Below, piece by piece: positions 34,992-43,387 of a stretch of DNA of 64,000 nucleotides. The position numbers and the translations under genes were made by a program. Position 1 is the first letter of the stretch, and each line of letters begins with the position of its first letter. The stretch is taken from positions 372,001 to 436,000 of the forward strand of contig NZ_CP063202.1 of the NCBI RefSeq assembly GCF_019904235.1. The letters run 5' to 3'. The stretch comes from Erythrobacter sp. SCSIO 43205. GTDB taxonomy: Bacteria > Pseudomonadota > Alphaproteobacteria > Sphingomonadales > Sphingomonadaceae. The notes under the pieces are model-generated. The model saw only the letters and a list, made by a program, of their open reading frames with translations, was not told where the DNA came from and did not search any database.

Positions 34992-36647
34992 TTAGGCGTT
35001 TGTCGCGGTCACCACGGACTCTTCTTCCATGGAACCGTCGTCGACATCGTCGGCGAGCGTGTCGAGGTGCATCAATTTCTTGACCAGCGGGCTGACGATG
35101 CAAACCACGATGCCCACGCCTGTCGCCACAAGGCCCATGGCCCAGTAAATCTCAAGCGCAGCATCACGCGTCATCTCGCCGCCTTCGCCTTGGCCCATCA
35201 GCGCGCCCATCGCACCTGCGACAAAGTTGCCGCCTGCGGTGCCGAAGAAGAAGGCTGCCATCATAAGGCTCGCCATATGCTTCACCGACAAACGGTTGAT
35301 CGCTGAGAGGCCCACAGGGCTAAGACACAGCTCACCCGTGGTGGACAGCAGATAGAAGATGAAGATGAACAGGACAGGCGTCAGGAGGACGCCCGCGTCA
35401 CTGGCATTGCTGAAGTTTTCAGCGCCCCAAACGGTGACGATGAACGCCAAACCCATCTGCGCGATACCAAGGCCCATTTTCGCAGGGGTCGAAGGCTCAA
35501 TCCCGGTACGCGCCATCCACTGCCACAAGATCGCGAACACCGGACCCAATAGCACGATGTAAATCGCATTTACCGATTGGAAGAAGGTGGTCGGAACCCC
35601 GCCGCGATCAACATAGCGGTCGGTGAAGAGGTTCATCGAACCACCAGCCTGTTCAAACAGACCCCAGAACAGCGGCATGAGCAGGATGAAAAAGATCATC
35701 GCATAGACCCGCTCGCGTGCCTCTTTATCGAGCTTGAAGCTTTCATAAAGAACATAGCCAAGCAGCGCGATGCCGGAGACGAGCAGAATGCCGCCGACCG
35801 CTTCCTGATACTGGATCAGCACCCAGATCAGCGCGACACCGGCAAAACCAACGCCGTAAAGCAGCCATTCGAGATTGAGGCCAGCGACCTTCTGTTTGAG
35901 CTTTGCGGGCACTGGCGGTTCGCCATTTCCACGAAGCAAGCTCTTGCCAAGGACAAACACCACAAGGCCAAGCAGCATACCAAATCCGGCAAGCCCGAAG
36001 CCAAGCGCCCAGCTCACCGTCTCACCAAGATAGGCGGCGATCAGAACACCGGTGGCAGCGCCAAGGTTAATCCCGACGTAGAAAATTGTGTAAGCCCCGT
36101 CGCGGCGCGTATCGGTGCGGCTGTACAATTGGCCCACGAGCACGGAAATGTTGGCCTTGAGGAAGCCCGACCCGACGATGATGAGCGCCAGAGCAAGCCA
36201 GAAAACATTGAGCGTTGGATCGTTCGAATATCCCGAACCATCGCCTTCAAACGCCATGAAGAAGTGGCCGAGCGTGAGCAAAATCGCGCCAAAGGCAACC
36301 GCTTTGCGCTGACCCAGATATTTGTCCGCGAGCCAGCCGCCAAGCACGGGCGTGATGTAAACAAGGCTGGTATAAGCGCCATAGATCAAATTCGCGCTGC
36401 CATCGGAATAGAGCCAGTGCTTGACCAGATAGAGGATCAGAAGAGCGCGCATCCCGTAATAGGAAAAACGCTCCCACATCTCGGCAAAGAAGAGCATATA
36501 CAGGCCCTTGGGATGGCCCATGACCTCTTCTTGCGGGCGCGTCAGCGCAAATGCGCCCGCAACCAGAAATCCTGCCAGCGTGACAGACGCAATCAATGCC
36601 GCCCAGTCGGCATAATTCCACAATGCAATGTCTTTGAGCTCGCCCAT
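34992..36647 (-). CDS. POT/PTR family proton-dependent peptide transporter
   Basis: This 551-residue inner-membrane transporter has about 14 helices and takes up di- and tripeptides with protons. Signature 1 is FFAEMWERFSYYGMRALLILYL (the ExxER-type motif is EMWERF). GGWLADKYLGQRKAV and the second signature FYVGINLGAATGVLIAAYLGE are also present. Its C-terminus is acidic. ATG 36647 was chosen; the frame opens earlier, at 36713, but the added residues are unlike the family. It diverges from the GntR regulator gene, 226 bases away, which may control it. Confidence 0.93.
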   Translation of the reverse strand: MGELKDIALWNYADWAALIASVTLAGFLVAGAFALTRPQEEVMGHPKGLYMLFFAEMWERFSYYGMRALLILYLVKHWLYSDGSANLIYGAYTSLVYITPVLGGWLADKYLGQRKAVAFGAILLTLGHFFMAFEGDGSGYSNDPTLNVFWLALALIIVGSGFLKANISVLVGQLYSRTDTRRDGAYTIFYVGINLGAATGVLIAAYLGETVSWALGFGLAGFGMLLGLVVFVLGKSLLRGNGEPPVPAKLKQKVAGLNLEWLLYGVGFAGVALIWVLIQYQEAVGGILLVSGIALLGYVLYESFKLDKEARERVYAMIFFILLMPLFWGLFEQAGGSMNLFTDRYVDRGGVPTTFFQSVNAIYIVLLGPVFAILWQWMARTGIEPSTPAKMGLGIAQMGLAFIVTVWGAENFSNASDAGVLLTPVLFIFIFYLLSTTGELCLSPVGLSAINRLSVKHMASLMMAAFFFGTAGGNFVAGAMGALMGQGEGGEMTRDAALEIYWAMGLVATGVGIVVCIVSPLVKKLMHLDTLADDVDDGSMEEESVVTATNA

Positions 36648-36873
36648 GTGCGTACCCGATCCCTCATATCTGTTTTGCTCGCCTCTTTCGCGAGCCCCAT
36701 TGACCGGGCACACTAGCGCGCATTTACCTTATGTGAAGCTTTTGTTTCGCGCTTGCCAAATAATATTGCGCTCCGGCAGGCAAGCCCCGTCTTGGCGCGA
36801 GCTCGGCTTGACGCGCATCGCTGTATTATGGCACTGCTACGCTCAACGAGGCACTTATGACCCAAGAAACATC

Positions 36874-37212
36874 ATGACGCAGGCTAGACCTGTATATCTC
36901 AAGCTGCGCGACCAAATCGCGGCGGCCATCATCCAAGGCGATTATGCCGAAGGCGCGATGCTGCCTTCCGTGCGCGCGCTCGCGGCGGAAGAAGGTGCCA
37001 ATCCGCTGACCGTGGCCAAGGCCTATCAGCAGTTCCAAAATGATGGTCTGGTCGAAGTCCAGCGCGGCGTTGGAATGTATGTCGTGAAAGGCGCCGCCGA
37101 TGCCCTGCGCAAGCGCGAGCGCGAGCAATTTCTGGCCGATGAATGGCCCGAAATTCGTCAACGTATGAGAAGGCTGGGCATCGACCTTGCTGACCTGGTG
37201 GCGCAAAGCTGA
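36874..37212 (+). CDS. GntR family transcriptional regulator, short YtrA-like type
   Basis: This 112-residue DNA-binding protein has the GntR winged helix at residues 6-75 (VYLKLRDQIAAAIIQGDYAEGAMLPSVRALAAEEGANPLTVAKAYQQFQNDGL split around its turn, with RGVGMYVV as the wing). Only a short helical tail follows, as in the YtrA subgroup, so the ligand-binding part is minimal. YtrA-type members usually govern membrane transporters; the divergent POT gene is a candidate target. A frame reaching back to 36628 precedes this ATG but carries no family residues. Confidence 0.9.
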   Translation: MTQARPVYLKLRDQIAAAIIQGDYAEGAMLPSVRALAAEEGANPLTVAKAYQQFQNDGLVEVQRGVGMYVVKGAADALRKREREQFLADEWPEIRQRMRRLGIDLADLVAQS

Positions 37213-37426
37213 ACCGGGCTCGTTATGCCCCTATCGCATGGGTCCGTTTTGGTTAAAACTTCGCTGAAGTTTGACTTGCATAAACCTTGCAAATGCTTGG
37301 TTTTTCTGACACTGATTTGGGTATCGACCGGTCTTCGGGTGCGGGCCGTTATGCAATCGTGGTGCTATGCGCGCCGCTCTTATCTGGTGTACGCGCAGGT
37401 GCTCCATCCAATGCTCGGAGGGCAAA

Positions 37427-37708
37427 ATGATACGATCCGAACTCCTCGCTGAACTTCACAAGGACAATCCCGACCTTCGCGCCGACGAGATTGAGCAGGT
37501 CGTCGATATCTTCTTCGATGAAATAACTCAGCGCCTTGCCGAAGGTGGTCGGGTCGAATTGCGCGGTTTTGGGGCTTTTTCCACCCGCGAACGTGAAGCG
37601 CGCGTGGGTCGCAACCCTCGCACCGGCGAACAGGTAAACGTGCCCGCAAAGCGCGTGCCTTATTTCAAGGCGGGTAAAGAGATCAAAGCGCGCCTCAACA
37701 ACGAGTGA
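37427..37708 (+). CDS. ihfB: Integration host factor, beta subunit
   Basis: This 93-residue HU/IHF protein bends DNA and partners with IHF alpha. The start is fixed by CGGAGGG at 37416-37422. MIRSELLAEL opens it; the beta-ribbon arm has GFGAFSTREREARVGRNPRTGE, and it ends VPYFKAGKEIKARLN. The RNPRTGE motif and GRVELRGFG are family-typical. The alpha subunit is not here. The 214-base upstream gap shows an AAACTTC/GAAGTTT dyad (37256-37272) but no promoter I trust. Confidence 0.95.
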   Translation: MIRSELLAELHKDNPDLRADEIEQVVDIFFDEITQRLAEGGRVELRGFGAFSTREREARVGRNPRTGEQVNVPAKRVPYFKAGKEIKARLNNE

Positions 37709-37827
37709 TGCTTCGCCATCTGTAAGCTGGCCTTGCAAAACGCTTTGCTTTCACAAGCCCGTTGCTCTCGTAAATTTGTCTGCTATTTCGCCCTGACTTG
37801 ATGCGCTGTGCTTTTCGCAGTGCAAAA

Positions 37828-37914
37828 GCGGGTGTGGCGGAATGGTAGACGCCGGGGACTTAAAATCCCCTGATCCTATAGATCGTGTGGGTTCGAGTCC
37901 CACCACCCGCACCA
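37828..37914 (+). tRNA. tRNA-Leu(UAA)
   Basis: The acceptor GCGGGTG (37828-37834) pairs with CACCCGC (37904-37910), followed by discriminator A and an encoded CCA at 37912-37914. The anticodon stem GGGGA/TCCCC surrounds the loop CTTAAAA with anticodon TAA at 37861-37863. A long variable arm (TGATCCTATAGATCG) and the T-loop GTTCGAGTC are visible. Both are expected for class II tRNA-Leu. Confidence 0.97.
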
Positions 37915-37933
37915 TTCTCTACAAAGGATAAAA

Positions 37934-37975
37934 ACCCCTACGCACAACTGCGGCAGGGGTGCTTAGCACCCTTCT
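37934..37975 (+). terminator. Terminator region after tRNA-Leu
   Basis: ACCCCT (37934-37939) pairs with AGGGGT (37955-37960), extended by CGCA/TGCG. A second stem GGGTGC-TTA-GCACCC (37957-37971) overlaps it and is followed by TTCT. The two are alternatives. Confidence 0.65.
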
Positions 37976-38058
37976 AAACCGAACTCACCTAAATCGCACG
38001 TTCGACAAATACCGTCATTGGTGCCTCTTTTCAGGCGCTGTTTTTTGAGGTGAGCGCA

Positions 38059-38760
38059 ATGGAGCATCCAGCCACGAACGCGAATACGGGCAGGAATTTG
38101 GCCCACAAGCCAGACCCTGCGCTTCCGGCGAGTTTGGCTTGCGAGCGTGCCTCAATGCTTCGGGTGATCAAACCCCGGGCCGCTCGCCAGAACCTTCTCA
38201 CGCGCCCGGCGAAGCTAGTGACCGCCACAGGCGAATTTGTCTGCGTCATTCGCAACATCTCAAAAAGCGGGGTCAAGCTTCACCTGTTCCATGATGAGCC
38301 CATCGGCAAGATAGACGAATTGCACACCGGATCAGGCCAGATCGCCAGGATGCGGCGCGTGCGGCAAGAGGGCAGCGATGTCGCTTATGAATTTGTCGAG
38401 AAGATCGATCTTGATGCATTTGTAAGCGCCGTTTCGCCCTTTCCCAAAAGAGCGCTTCGCCTCGCGCTATCCTTTCCCGTTATCGTCGCATCCAGAGGCA
38501 GGAGGTTTGAGGCGACCATTTGCGATCTGTCACAACACGGGGCGCGGATCTGCTGCGAGGGTGATTTTGCGATTGATCAGACGCTTGGCATCGAGGGCGA
38601 CTGGCCGGGGATTGGCTTTGGTCCGGTGCAGGGCAAAGTGCGCTGGAGGCGCGATAGCTCCTTTGGATTGCGCTTGGAAAAGCCGATGCAGCTTGCTGAA
38701 TTTGCGAAGCTTGCCGCCCGGCTGCAATGCCCTGCTTTGTTGTCCTGTGACGAATCCTAA
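38059..38760 (+). CDS. Protein with two PilZ-like domains
   Basis: This 233-residue cytoplasmic protein seems to carry tandem PilZ folds, which bind cyclic di-GMP in many proteins. Domain 1 (about 40-125) contains RQNLLTRPAKL and NISKSGVKLHLF. Domain 2 (about 130-225) contains KRALRLALSFPV, the canonical DLSQHGARICC, and GKVRWRRDSSFGLRLE. The second has the DxSxxG motif; the RxxxR switch is not perfectly clear in either, so ligand binding is uncertain. ATG 38059 has GAGG 8 bases upstream, better than GTG 38050. It precedes the surface-glycan block. Confidence 0.8.
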   Translation: MEHPATNANTGRNLAHKPDPALPASLACERASMLRVIKPRAARQNLLTRPAKLVTATGEFVCVIRNISKSGVKLHLFHDEPIGKIDELHTGSGQIARMRRVRQEGSDVAYEFVEKIDLDAFVSAVSPFPKRALRLALSFPVIVASRGRRFEATICDLSQHGARICCEGDFAIDQTLGIEGDWPGIGFGPVQGKVRWRRDSSFGLRLEKPMQLAEFAKLAARLQCPALLSCDES

Positions 38761-38923
38761 ACAGATTGGCCCACTCCAATTTCTCCGAAAAGCGGTGTTT
38801 TTACGCATTTCGCCCCATTTGTTTACGCCTCGCTAACCAATTTCCTTCACTCCCGGTTTTGAAGCGACCGCAAGGGCGCATGGCCAAAGGTGCAAGCCGC
38901 CTTTACTCAAACGGGGACCAAAC

Positions 38924-40528
38924 ATGGCGCAAGCGCGCGATCAAAAACCGGGCACGTTCAACTGCGACGTGGCCATTATCGGAGCAGGGCCCGCAGGGCT
39001 CACCGCTGGCTATTTGCTGACCAAGCAAGGCAAGTCGGTCGTCATCATCGAGAAAGATGAAACCTATGTTGGCGGCATCAGCCGCACGGTTGAGCACGAA
39101 GGTTACCGTTTTGACATTGGTGGGCACCGGTTCTTTTCCAAGAGCCAGGAGGTCGTTGACCTTTGGAATGAGATCCTGCCCGACGACTTTATCCAGCGCC
39201 CCCGCATGAGCCGGATTTATTACGAGGGGAAGTTCTACTCCTACCCCTTGCGCGCGTTTGAGGCGCTGTGGAACCTTGGCATTTTGCGCTCCACCGTCTG
39301 CATGGCGAGCTATCTCAAATATAAGCTGTTCCCGATCAAGGATGTGAAGAGCTTTGAGGATTGGACGACCAATCAGTTCGGCAAGAAACTCTATTCGATC
39401 TTCTTCAAAACCTACACGGAGAAGGTGTGGGGGATGCCGTGTGATGAGATGAGCGCCGATTGGGCAGCGCAGCGCATCAAGGGCTTGTCGCTTTGGGGCG
39501 CGGTGATGGACGGGCTCAAGCGCTCGCTTGGCCTCAACAAGAAACCAAACGATGGGCAGGAGGTTAAAACCCTGCTCGAAACCTTCCGCTATCCGCGGCT
39601 GGGGCCCGGCATGATGTGGGACGCGGCACGCGATCACATTCTCGCCACCGGTAAAGGTGAAGTCCTCATGGGCCACGCGCTTGAGCGAGTGTCGGACGAT
39701 GGCAATGGCTGGACCATGACCGCGAAAAGCGAGAATGGCACAGCGCAGATTAACGCCAAACAGGTCATCAGTTCTGCGCCCATGCGCGAGCTTTCCAAGC
39801 GCATTCACCCGCTGCCGCAATCAACGCTTCAGGCGGATAATCTGCGCTATCGCGACTTTTTGACCGTTGCCCTGATGGTGAAGAGCGAAGACCTCTTCCC
39901 TGACAATTGGATCTATATCCATGATGAGCGCGTGCAGGTGGGCCGCGTCCAAAACTTCCGCAGCTGGTCGCCGGAAATGATTCCGGATGAAAATATGGCC
40001 TGTGTTGGACTTGAATATTTCTGTTTCGAAGGGGACGGCCTGTGGTCCTCCTCTGATGAAGACCTGATCGCTCAAGCGACGCGTGAAATGGAAATTCTGG
40101 GCCTTTGTGACCCCGCTAGGGTCGTCTCTGGTGCGGTTGTGCGTCAGGAAAAAGCCTACCCCGTCTATGACGACGATTACGAAGCGAATGTCGATGCGAT
40201 GCGCCGCGAATTGGAAGAAAAGCACCCGAGCCTGCACCTTGTCGGGCGCAACGGGATGCACCGTTACAACAATCAGGACCATGCAATGATGACCGCAATG
40301 CTGACGGTGGAGAACATCCTTGCTGGCAAGCGCATTTACGACACGTGGTGCGTCAATGAGGACGCCGAATATCACGAGGCAGGTGACGAGGGTGCGGAAA
40401 AGGCGCTGCCCTTGGAAGACACGATGCCTCTCACCGAAGATCAGATCGCCGCGCTCACTTCGATGCGCGCCGTGCCAGAGCGGATTGCAACTCATGAGCC
40501 TCAAGAAGAGGTTCGCAAGAGAGCCTGA
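38924..40528 (+). CDS. FAD-dependent oxidoreductase similar to UDP-galactopyranose mutase
   Basis: This 534-residue flavoprotein begins with a dinucleotide fold ([21 protein letters not shown]) and [43 protein letters not shown] is shared with UDP-galactopyranose mutase and related amine-oxidase-like enzymes. A conserved CGD-free middle ([29 protein letters not shown]) and a C-terminal [17 protein letters not shown] follow. It probably modifies a sugar or lipid-linked glycan, but the substrate is not known. Its TGA overlaps the GtrA ATG by one base (TGATG), so they are coupled. Confidence 0.82.
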   Translation: MAQARDQKPGTFNCDVAIIGAGPAGLTAGYLLTKQGKSVVIIEKDETYVGGISRTVEHEGYRFDIGGHRFFSKSQEVVDLWNEILPDDFIQRPRMSRIYYEGKFYSYPLRAFEALWNLGILRSTVCMASYLKYKLFPIKDVKSFEDWTTNQFGKKLYSIFFKTYTEKVWGMPCDEMSADWAAQRIKGLSLWGAVMDGLKRSLGLNKKPNDGQEVKTLLETFRYPRLGPGMMWDAARDHILATGKGEVLMGHALERVSDDGNGWTMTAKSENGTAQINAKQVISSAPMRELSKRIHPLPQSTLQADNLRYRDFLTVALMVKSEDLFPDNWIYIHDERVQVGRVQNFRSWSPEMIPDENMACVGLEYFCFEGDGLWSSSDEDLIAQATREMEILGLCDPARVVSGAVVRQEKAYPVYDDDYEANVDAMRRELEEKHPSLHLVGRNGMHRYNNQDHAMMTAMLTVENILAGKRIYDTWCVNEDAEYHEAGDEGAEKALPLEDTMPLTEDQIAALTSMRAVPERIATHEPQEEVRKRA

Positions 40529-40965
40529 TGCGATACCGTCGCCCCCTGATCTTCAAAATCACGGACATTCGCTTCGTGCGATATCTAGCGGTGAGCGTGG
40601 GTGCGCTAGCCGTTGATTTCGGGAGCTTTTTGACGCTTCTGGCGCTTGGGGTTTTGGCAACGCCTGCCGCGGCGCTCGGATATTCATTTGGCATCCTTGC
40701 GCATTGGTTCATGTCGAGCAGAGCCGTCTTTCATGATCGGGTGGCGGAGCGCGGCGGAGCCCGTTCACGGCAAAAGGCGCTGTTCGTCATTTCCGCACTT
40801 GTCGGCCTTGGCCTTACCACTTTGATCGTGGGTGCGGGCGAATGGAGCGGCATCGATCCGCGCGCTGGCAAGCTTGCCGCGATCGTGATCAGCTTTGGCG
40901 TTACCTGGATGATCCGTGCCAAAGTCGTTTTCCGCGAAGAGCCCGCGCCAAGTGTGAGCGCATAG
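40528..40965 (+). CDS. GtrA family membrane protein
   Basis: This 145-residue protein has four membrane helices and the GtrA pattern: VRYLAVSVGALAVDFGSFLTLL, FGILAHWFMSSRAVF, LVGLGLTTLIVGAG and ISFGVTWMIRAKVVF. GtrA proteins are thought to flip polyprenyl-linked sugars across the membrane for surface glycan decoration. It is coupled to the flavoprotein before it and ends 4 bases before the GT-C gene. A GtrB-type sugar-lipid synthase is not seen here. Confidence 0.88.
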   Translation: MRYRRPLIFKITDIRFVRYLAVSVGALAVDFGSFLTLLALGVLATPAAALGYSFGILAHWFMSSRAVFHDRVAERGGARSRQKALFVISALVGLGLTTLIVGAGEWSGIDPRAGKLAAIVISFGVTWMIRAKVVFREEPAPSVSA

Positions 40966-40969
40966 TGCC

Positions 40970-42757
40970 ATGCTCGAAGAGCGCCGCCGAACTGCCTTTC
41001 CGCTGAACTTCCTCATCAAAGCAGGCATTGTCTGGGCCTTCGTCAGCGTGCTGATGATTGTGGCCAATTGGAGCGCAATCACCACGCTTCACATGGGCGA
41101 TCCCGACGACGTGCTGCGGCTTATCCAGGTGCGCGATTTGTTGGCCGGGCAAAGCTGGTTTGATGTGACGCAGTATCGCGTTGATGCACCCGGTGGCGGC
41201 GTCGCAATGCATTGGTCCCGGCTGGTCGATGTGCCCCTTGCGATTATCATTCTGGCGCTAAGCCCGATTTTCGGCACGGCTATGGCGGAGACGATCGCGC
41301 TGGTCGCAGTGCCGCTTATCACGATGGGCTGTGTAATGCTGCTCGCCTCGCGTATCGCGTGGCGGCTTTGGGGCGATGAGGAAGCAATATTCACGGCGCT
41401 TATCATCGTTGTTTCGATCCCCGTCCTGTTTCAATTGTCGCCTTTGCGCATAGATCATCACGGATGGCAGCTGGTCTGTGCGTTGGCGGCAATGAATGGC
41501 CTTCTTGCCCGTTCGCCATCACGCGGCGGCTGGATCATCGGTGGCGCCCTTGCTTTCTGGCTGGCGATCTCAATCGAAGGCTTACCGCTCGCCGCGATCA
41601 CTTTTGCGGTGCTGGGCTTACGGTGGCTTCGCGACCCGGCCTCAAAGGACTGGGCCATCAACGCTATCCAATCTTTGGCAGTCGTCAGCGCATTGCTATT
41701 CCTCGCAACGCGCGGGATCGGTGATTTGGCGAGCTATTGCGATGCCATAAGCCCCATGCATCTTGCGATGTTCGCTTGGGGAGTGGTGGTGCTGACACTG
41801 CTGGGCCGGGCTTCGAAACCAAGCCTGGGTTTGACCTTGACCGGGTTCGCGGTTGCAGGGGGTGGGGCTCTCACTATCCTGTTCGCCCAAGCGCCTGTTT
41901 GCGTCACCGGCGGCGGCTTTGCGCAAGTTGATCCGTTGGTTGCAGAAACTTGGCTCACCAATGTGAAAGAAGGTCGGCCCTTGTGGGAGCAAGCCCTTGC
42001 CATCGCGCTCCAATATCTCGCTGCGCCTCTTATCGGAATTTACGCCGCTATTCAGCTTGCCCGCCGCTTCCATGACGGGTTGAAGCCGTTCTGGACCGAT
42101 TACGCGCTTATCCTGGGCGGGGCTCTTTTGGTTTCGATTTTCGTTTCGCGCACGGGCGCGGTCGCCTGCGTTCTCGCAAGCCCGCTGATCGGGTGGCAGG
42201 TGCGCCGTTGGCTCAAAGCGATCCGGAAGATGAACAGTCCCTTGCCGCGCATGGCGGCAATGATCGGTGTCGCTTTCGCGCTTCTGCCAGCGATCCCCGC
42301 GCTAATCCTGACCAGCGCCATGCCGCTTCGAGCATCGGTTGGCGGGGCGGAAGATGAACCCGTTCGTGTTGCCGATTGCCGGGTTCAGGATACGCGTGAG
42401 GCGTTGGCGAAGCTTCCCAAGGGTGAGATTTACGCGATGATGGATATTGCGCCCGAACTGCTCTTGGTGAGCGATCACACTGTGCTTGCCACCGGGCACC
42501 ACAGGGGCGATGCTGCGATGAAGGTGCTGATTGAAACGGCGCTTGGAACGCCCGATCAGGCGCGTGAAACGCTGAACGAGCGGGGGACGGGCTATGTGGC
42601 CGTATGCCCTGCTCTCAATGAACCGCGTACCTATGCGCAGATGGCGCCCGATGGTTTTGTGGCGCAATTGGCGAGTGGCGACGCGCCGCAGTGGCTAGAG
42701 CCCGTTGCGATGCCAGAAGACGCCGGCCTCAAGCTCTGGCGCGTTATGCCGGAATGA
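40970..42757 (+). CDS. Multi-spanning GT-C type membrane glycosyltransferase, putative
   Basis: This 595-residue protein has about 11-12 membrane helices and a C-terminal soluble part (about 470-595). Its first periplasmic loop has HMGDPDDVLRLIQVRDLL, followed by MHWSRLVDVPLA, and later LSPLRIDHHGWQL. An acidic pair in loop 1 and a DHH motif in a later loop are seen in STT3/PglB/AglB oligosaccharyltransferases and other GT-C enzymes. I infer it uses a polyprenyl-linked sugar donor; the acceptor is open. The C-terminal part lacks a WWDYG motif, so a true PglB is unlikely. It ends in a 26-base tandem repeat shared with msrB. Confidence 0.55.
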   Translation: MLEERRRTAFPLNFLIKAGIVWAFVSVLMIVANWSAITTLHMGDPDDVLRLIQVRDLLAGQSWFDVTQYRVDAPGGGVAMHWSRLVDVPLAIIILALSPIFGTAMAETIALVAVPLITMGCVMLLASRIAWRLWGDEEAIFTALIIVVSIPVLFQLSPLRIDHHGWQLVCALAAMNGLLARSPSRGGWIIGGALAFWLAISIEGLPLAAITFAVLGLRWLRDPASKDWAINAIQSLAVVSALLFLATRGIGDLASYCDAISPMHLAMFAWGVVVLTLLGRASKPSLGLTLTGFAVAGGGALTILFAQAPVCVTGGGFAQVDPLVAETWLTNVKEGRPLWEQALAIALQYLAAPLIGIYAAIQLARRFHDGLKPFWTDYALILGGALLVSIFVSRTGAVACVLASPLIGWQVRRWLKAIRKMNSPLPRMAAMIGVAFALLPAIPALILTSAMPLRASVGGAEDEPVRVADCRVQDTREALAKLPKGEIYAMMDIAPELLLVSDHTVLATGHHRGDAAMKVLIETALGTPDQARETLNERGTGYVAVCPALNEPRTYAQMAPDGFVAQLASGDAPQWLEPVAMPEDAGLKLWRVMPE

Positions 42758-42814
42758 AGTCTCCCCGGCTCATGCCGGAATAAAGTCTCCCCGGCTCATG
42801 CCGGAATAAAGTCT
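42746..42814. repeat. 26-base tandem repeat at the GT-C/msrB junction
   Basis: About 2.65 copies of a 26-base unit (ATGCCGGAATAAAGTCTCCC then CGGCTC) start at 42746, 42772 and 42798. The first has G in place of A in TGA/TAA. Each copy encodes MPE-stop on the plus strand and DFIPA-stop on the minus strand. Confidence 0.9.
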
Positions 42815-43302
42815 AACGCAACGCCGTTGATGCAGTGGCGTTTGCCGGTTGGGCGCGGGCCATCGCCAAAAATGTGTCCCAGGTGCCCGCCGCAATCCGC
42901 GCAATGCACTTCGGTGCGAGGATAACCGATCTTGTAATCGGTCGACGTGCCCACCGCGCCCTTGTCGATTGCCTGCCAGAAGCTTGGCCAGCCTGTGCCG
43001 CTGTCATATTTGTGCGCGCTTGAATAAAGGCGGTTGCCGCATCCAGCGCAAGCGAATGTGCCGCGACGCTTTTCATCGTTGAGGGGCGAGGAATAGGCGC
43101 GCTCTGTCCCTTCATCGCGCAGAACGTAATACTCCGAGCGAGTGAGCGCACGCCGCCACTGTGCCTCGGTTTTTGTAACGCGGAAGTTGCCCTTGGCGGT
43201 GCGCGCCTGAACTTGCGATCCGCACGCGCCCAGTAACGGGATCGCAGCGGCAAGCGCGCTGGTCCCGAGGAATGTACGGCGGTTGGTCATTGTCTTTGGC
43301 AT
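42796..43302 (-). CDS. msrB: Exported peptide-methionine (R)-S-oxide reductase MsrB
   Basis: This product of about 168 residues reduces the R-isomer of methionine sulfoxide. Zinc is held by CAGC and CADC; the catalytic cysteine is in GKRHCINGVALDF. YDSGTGWPSFW and GHLGHIFGDGP are family hallmarks. The N-terminus has a Tat-like NRRTFLGTS and then LLGAC, so it may be a Tat-exported lipoprotein. The start is ATG 43302 or 43290; a longer frame to 43359 is unlikely. Its last codons lie in the third copy of the 26-base tandem repeat. Confidence 0.92.
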   Translation of the reverse strand: MPKTMTNRRTFLGTSALAAAIPLLGACGSQVQARTAKGNFRVTKTEAQWRRALTRSEYYVLRDEGTERAYSSPLNDEKRRGTFACAGCGNRLYSSAHKYDSGTGWPSFWQAIDKGAVGTSTDYKIGYPRTEVHCADCGGHLGHIFGDGPRPTGKRHCINGVALDFIPA

Positions 43303-43387
43303 TTGAGCGTCTTTTCCCATCACTGGTTTCACACAGTGAGATACGGATCGAGGGCCCAAATGGTTACATTATCGCGCATGAACAGGG

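Noticed and set aside
36628..36873. N-terminal extension of the GntR regulator back to 36628
   Set aside because: The added 82 residues have no GntR likeness and overlap the start of the divergent transporter gene.
37256..37272. AAACTTC-GCT-GAAGTTT as a gntR terminator
   Set aside because: A perfect 7-base dyad with a 3-base loop, but it is AT-rich and followed by GACTTG with no T run. It may be an operator for ihfB; the evidence is too thin to call.
42746..42814. Short CRISPR-like array
   Set aside because: The units are directly adjacent without variable spacers, contain gene ends, and no cas gene is present. It is a plain tandem repeat.
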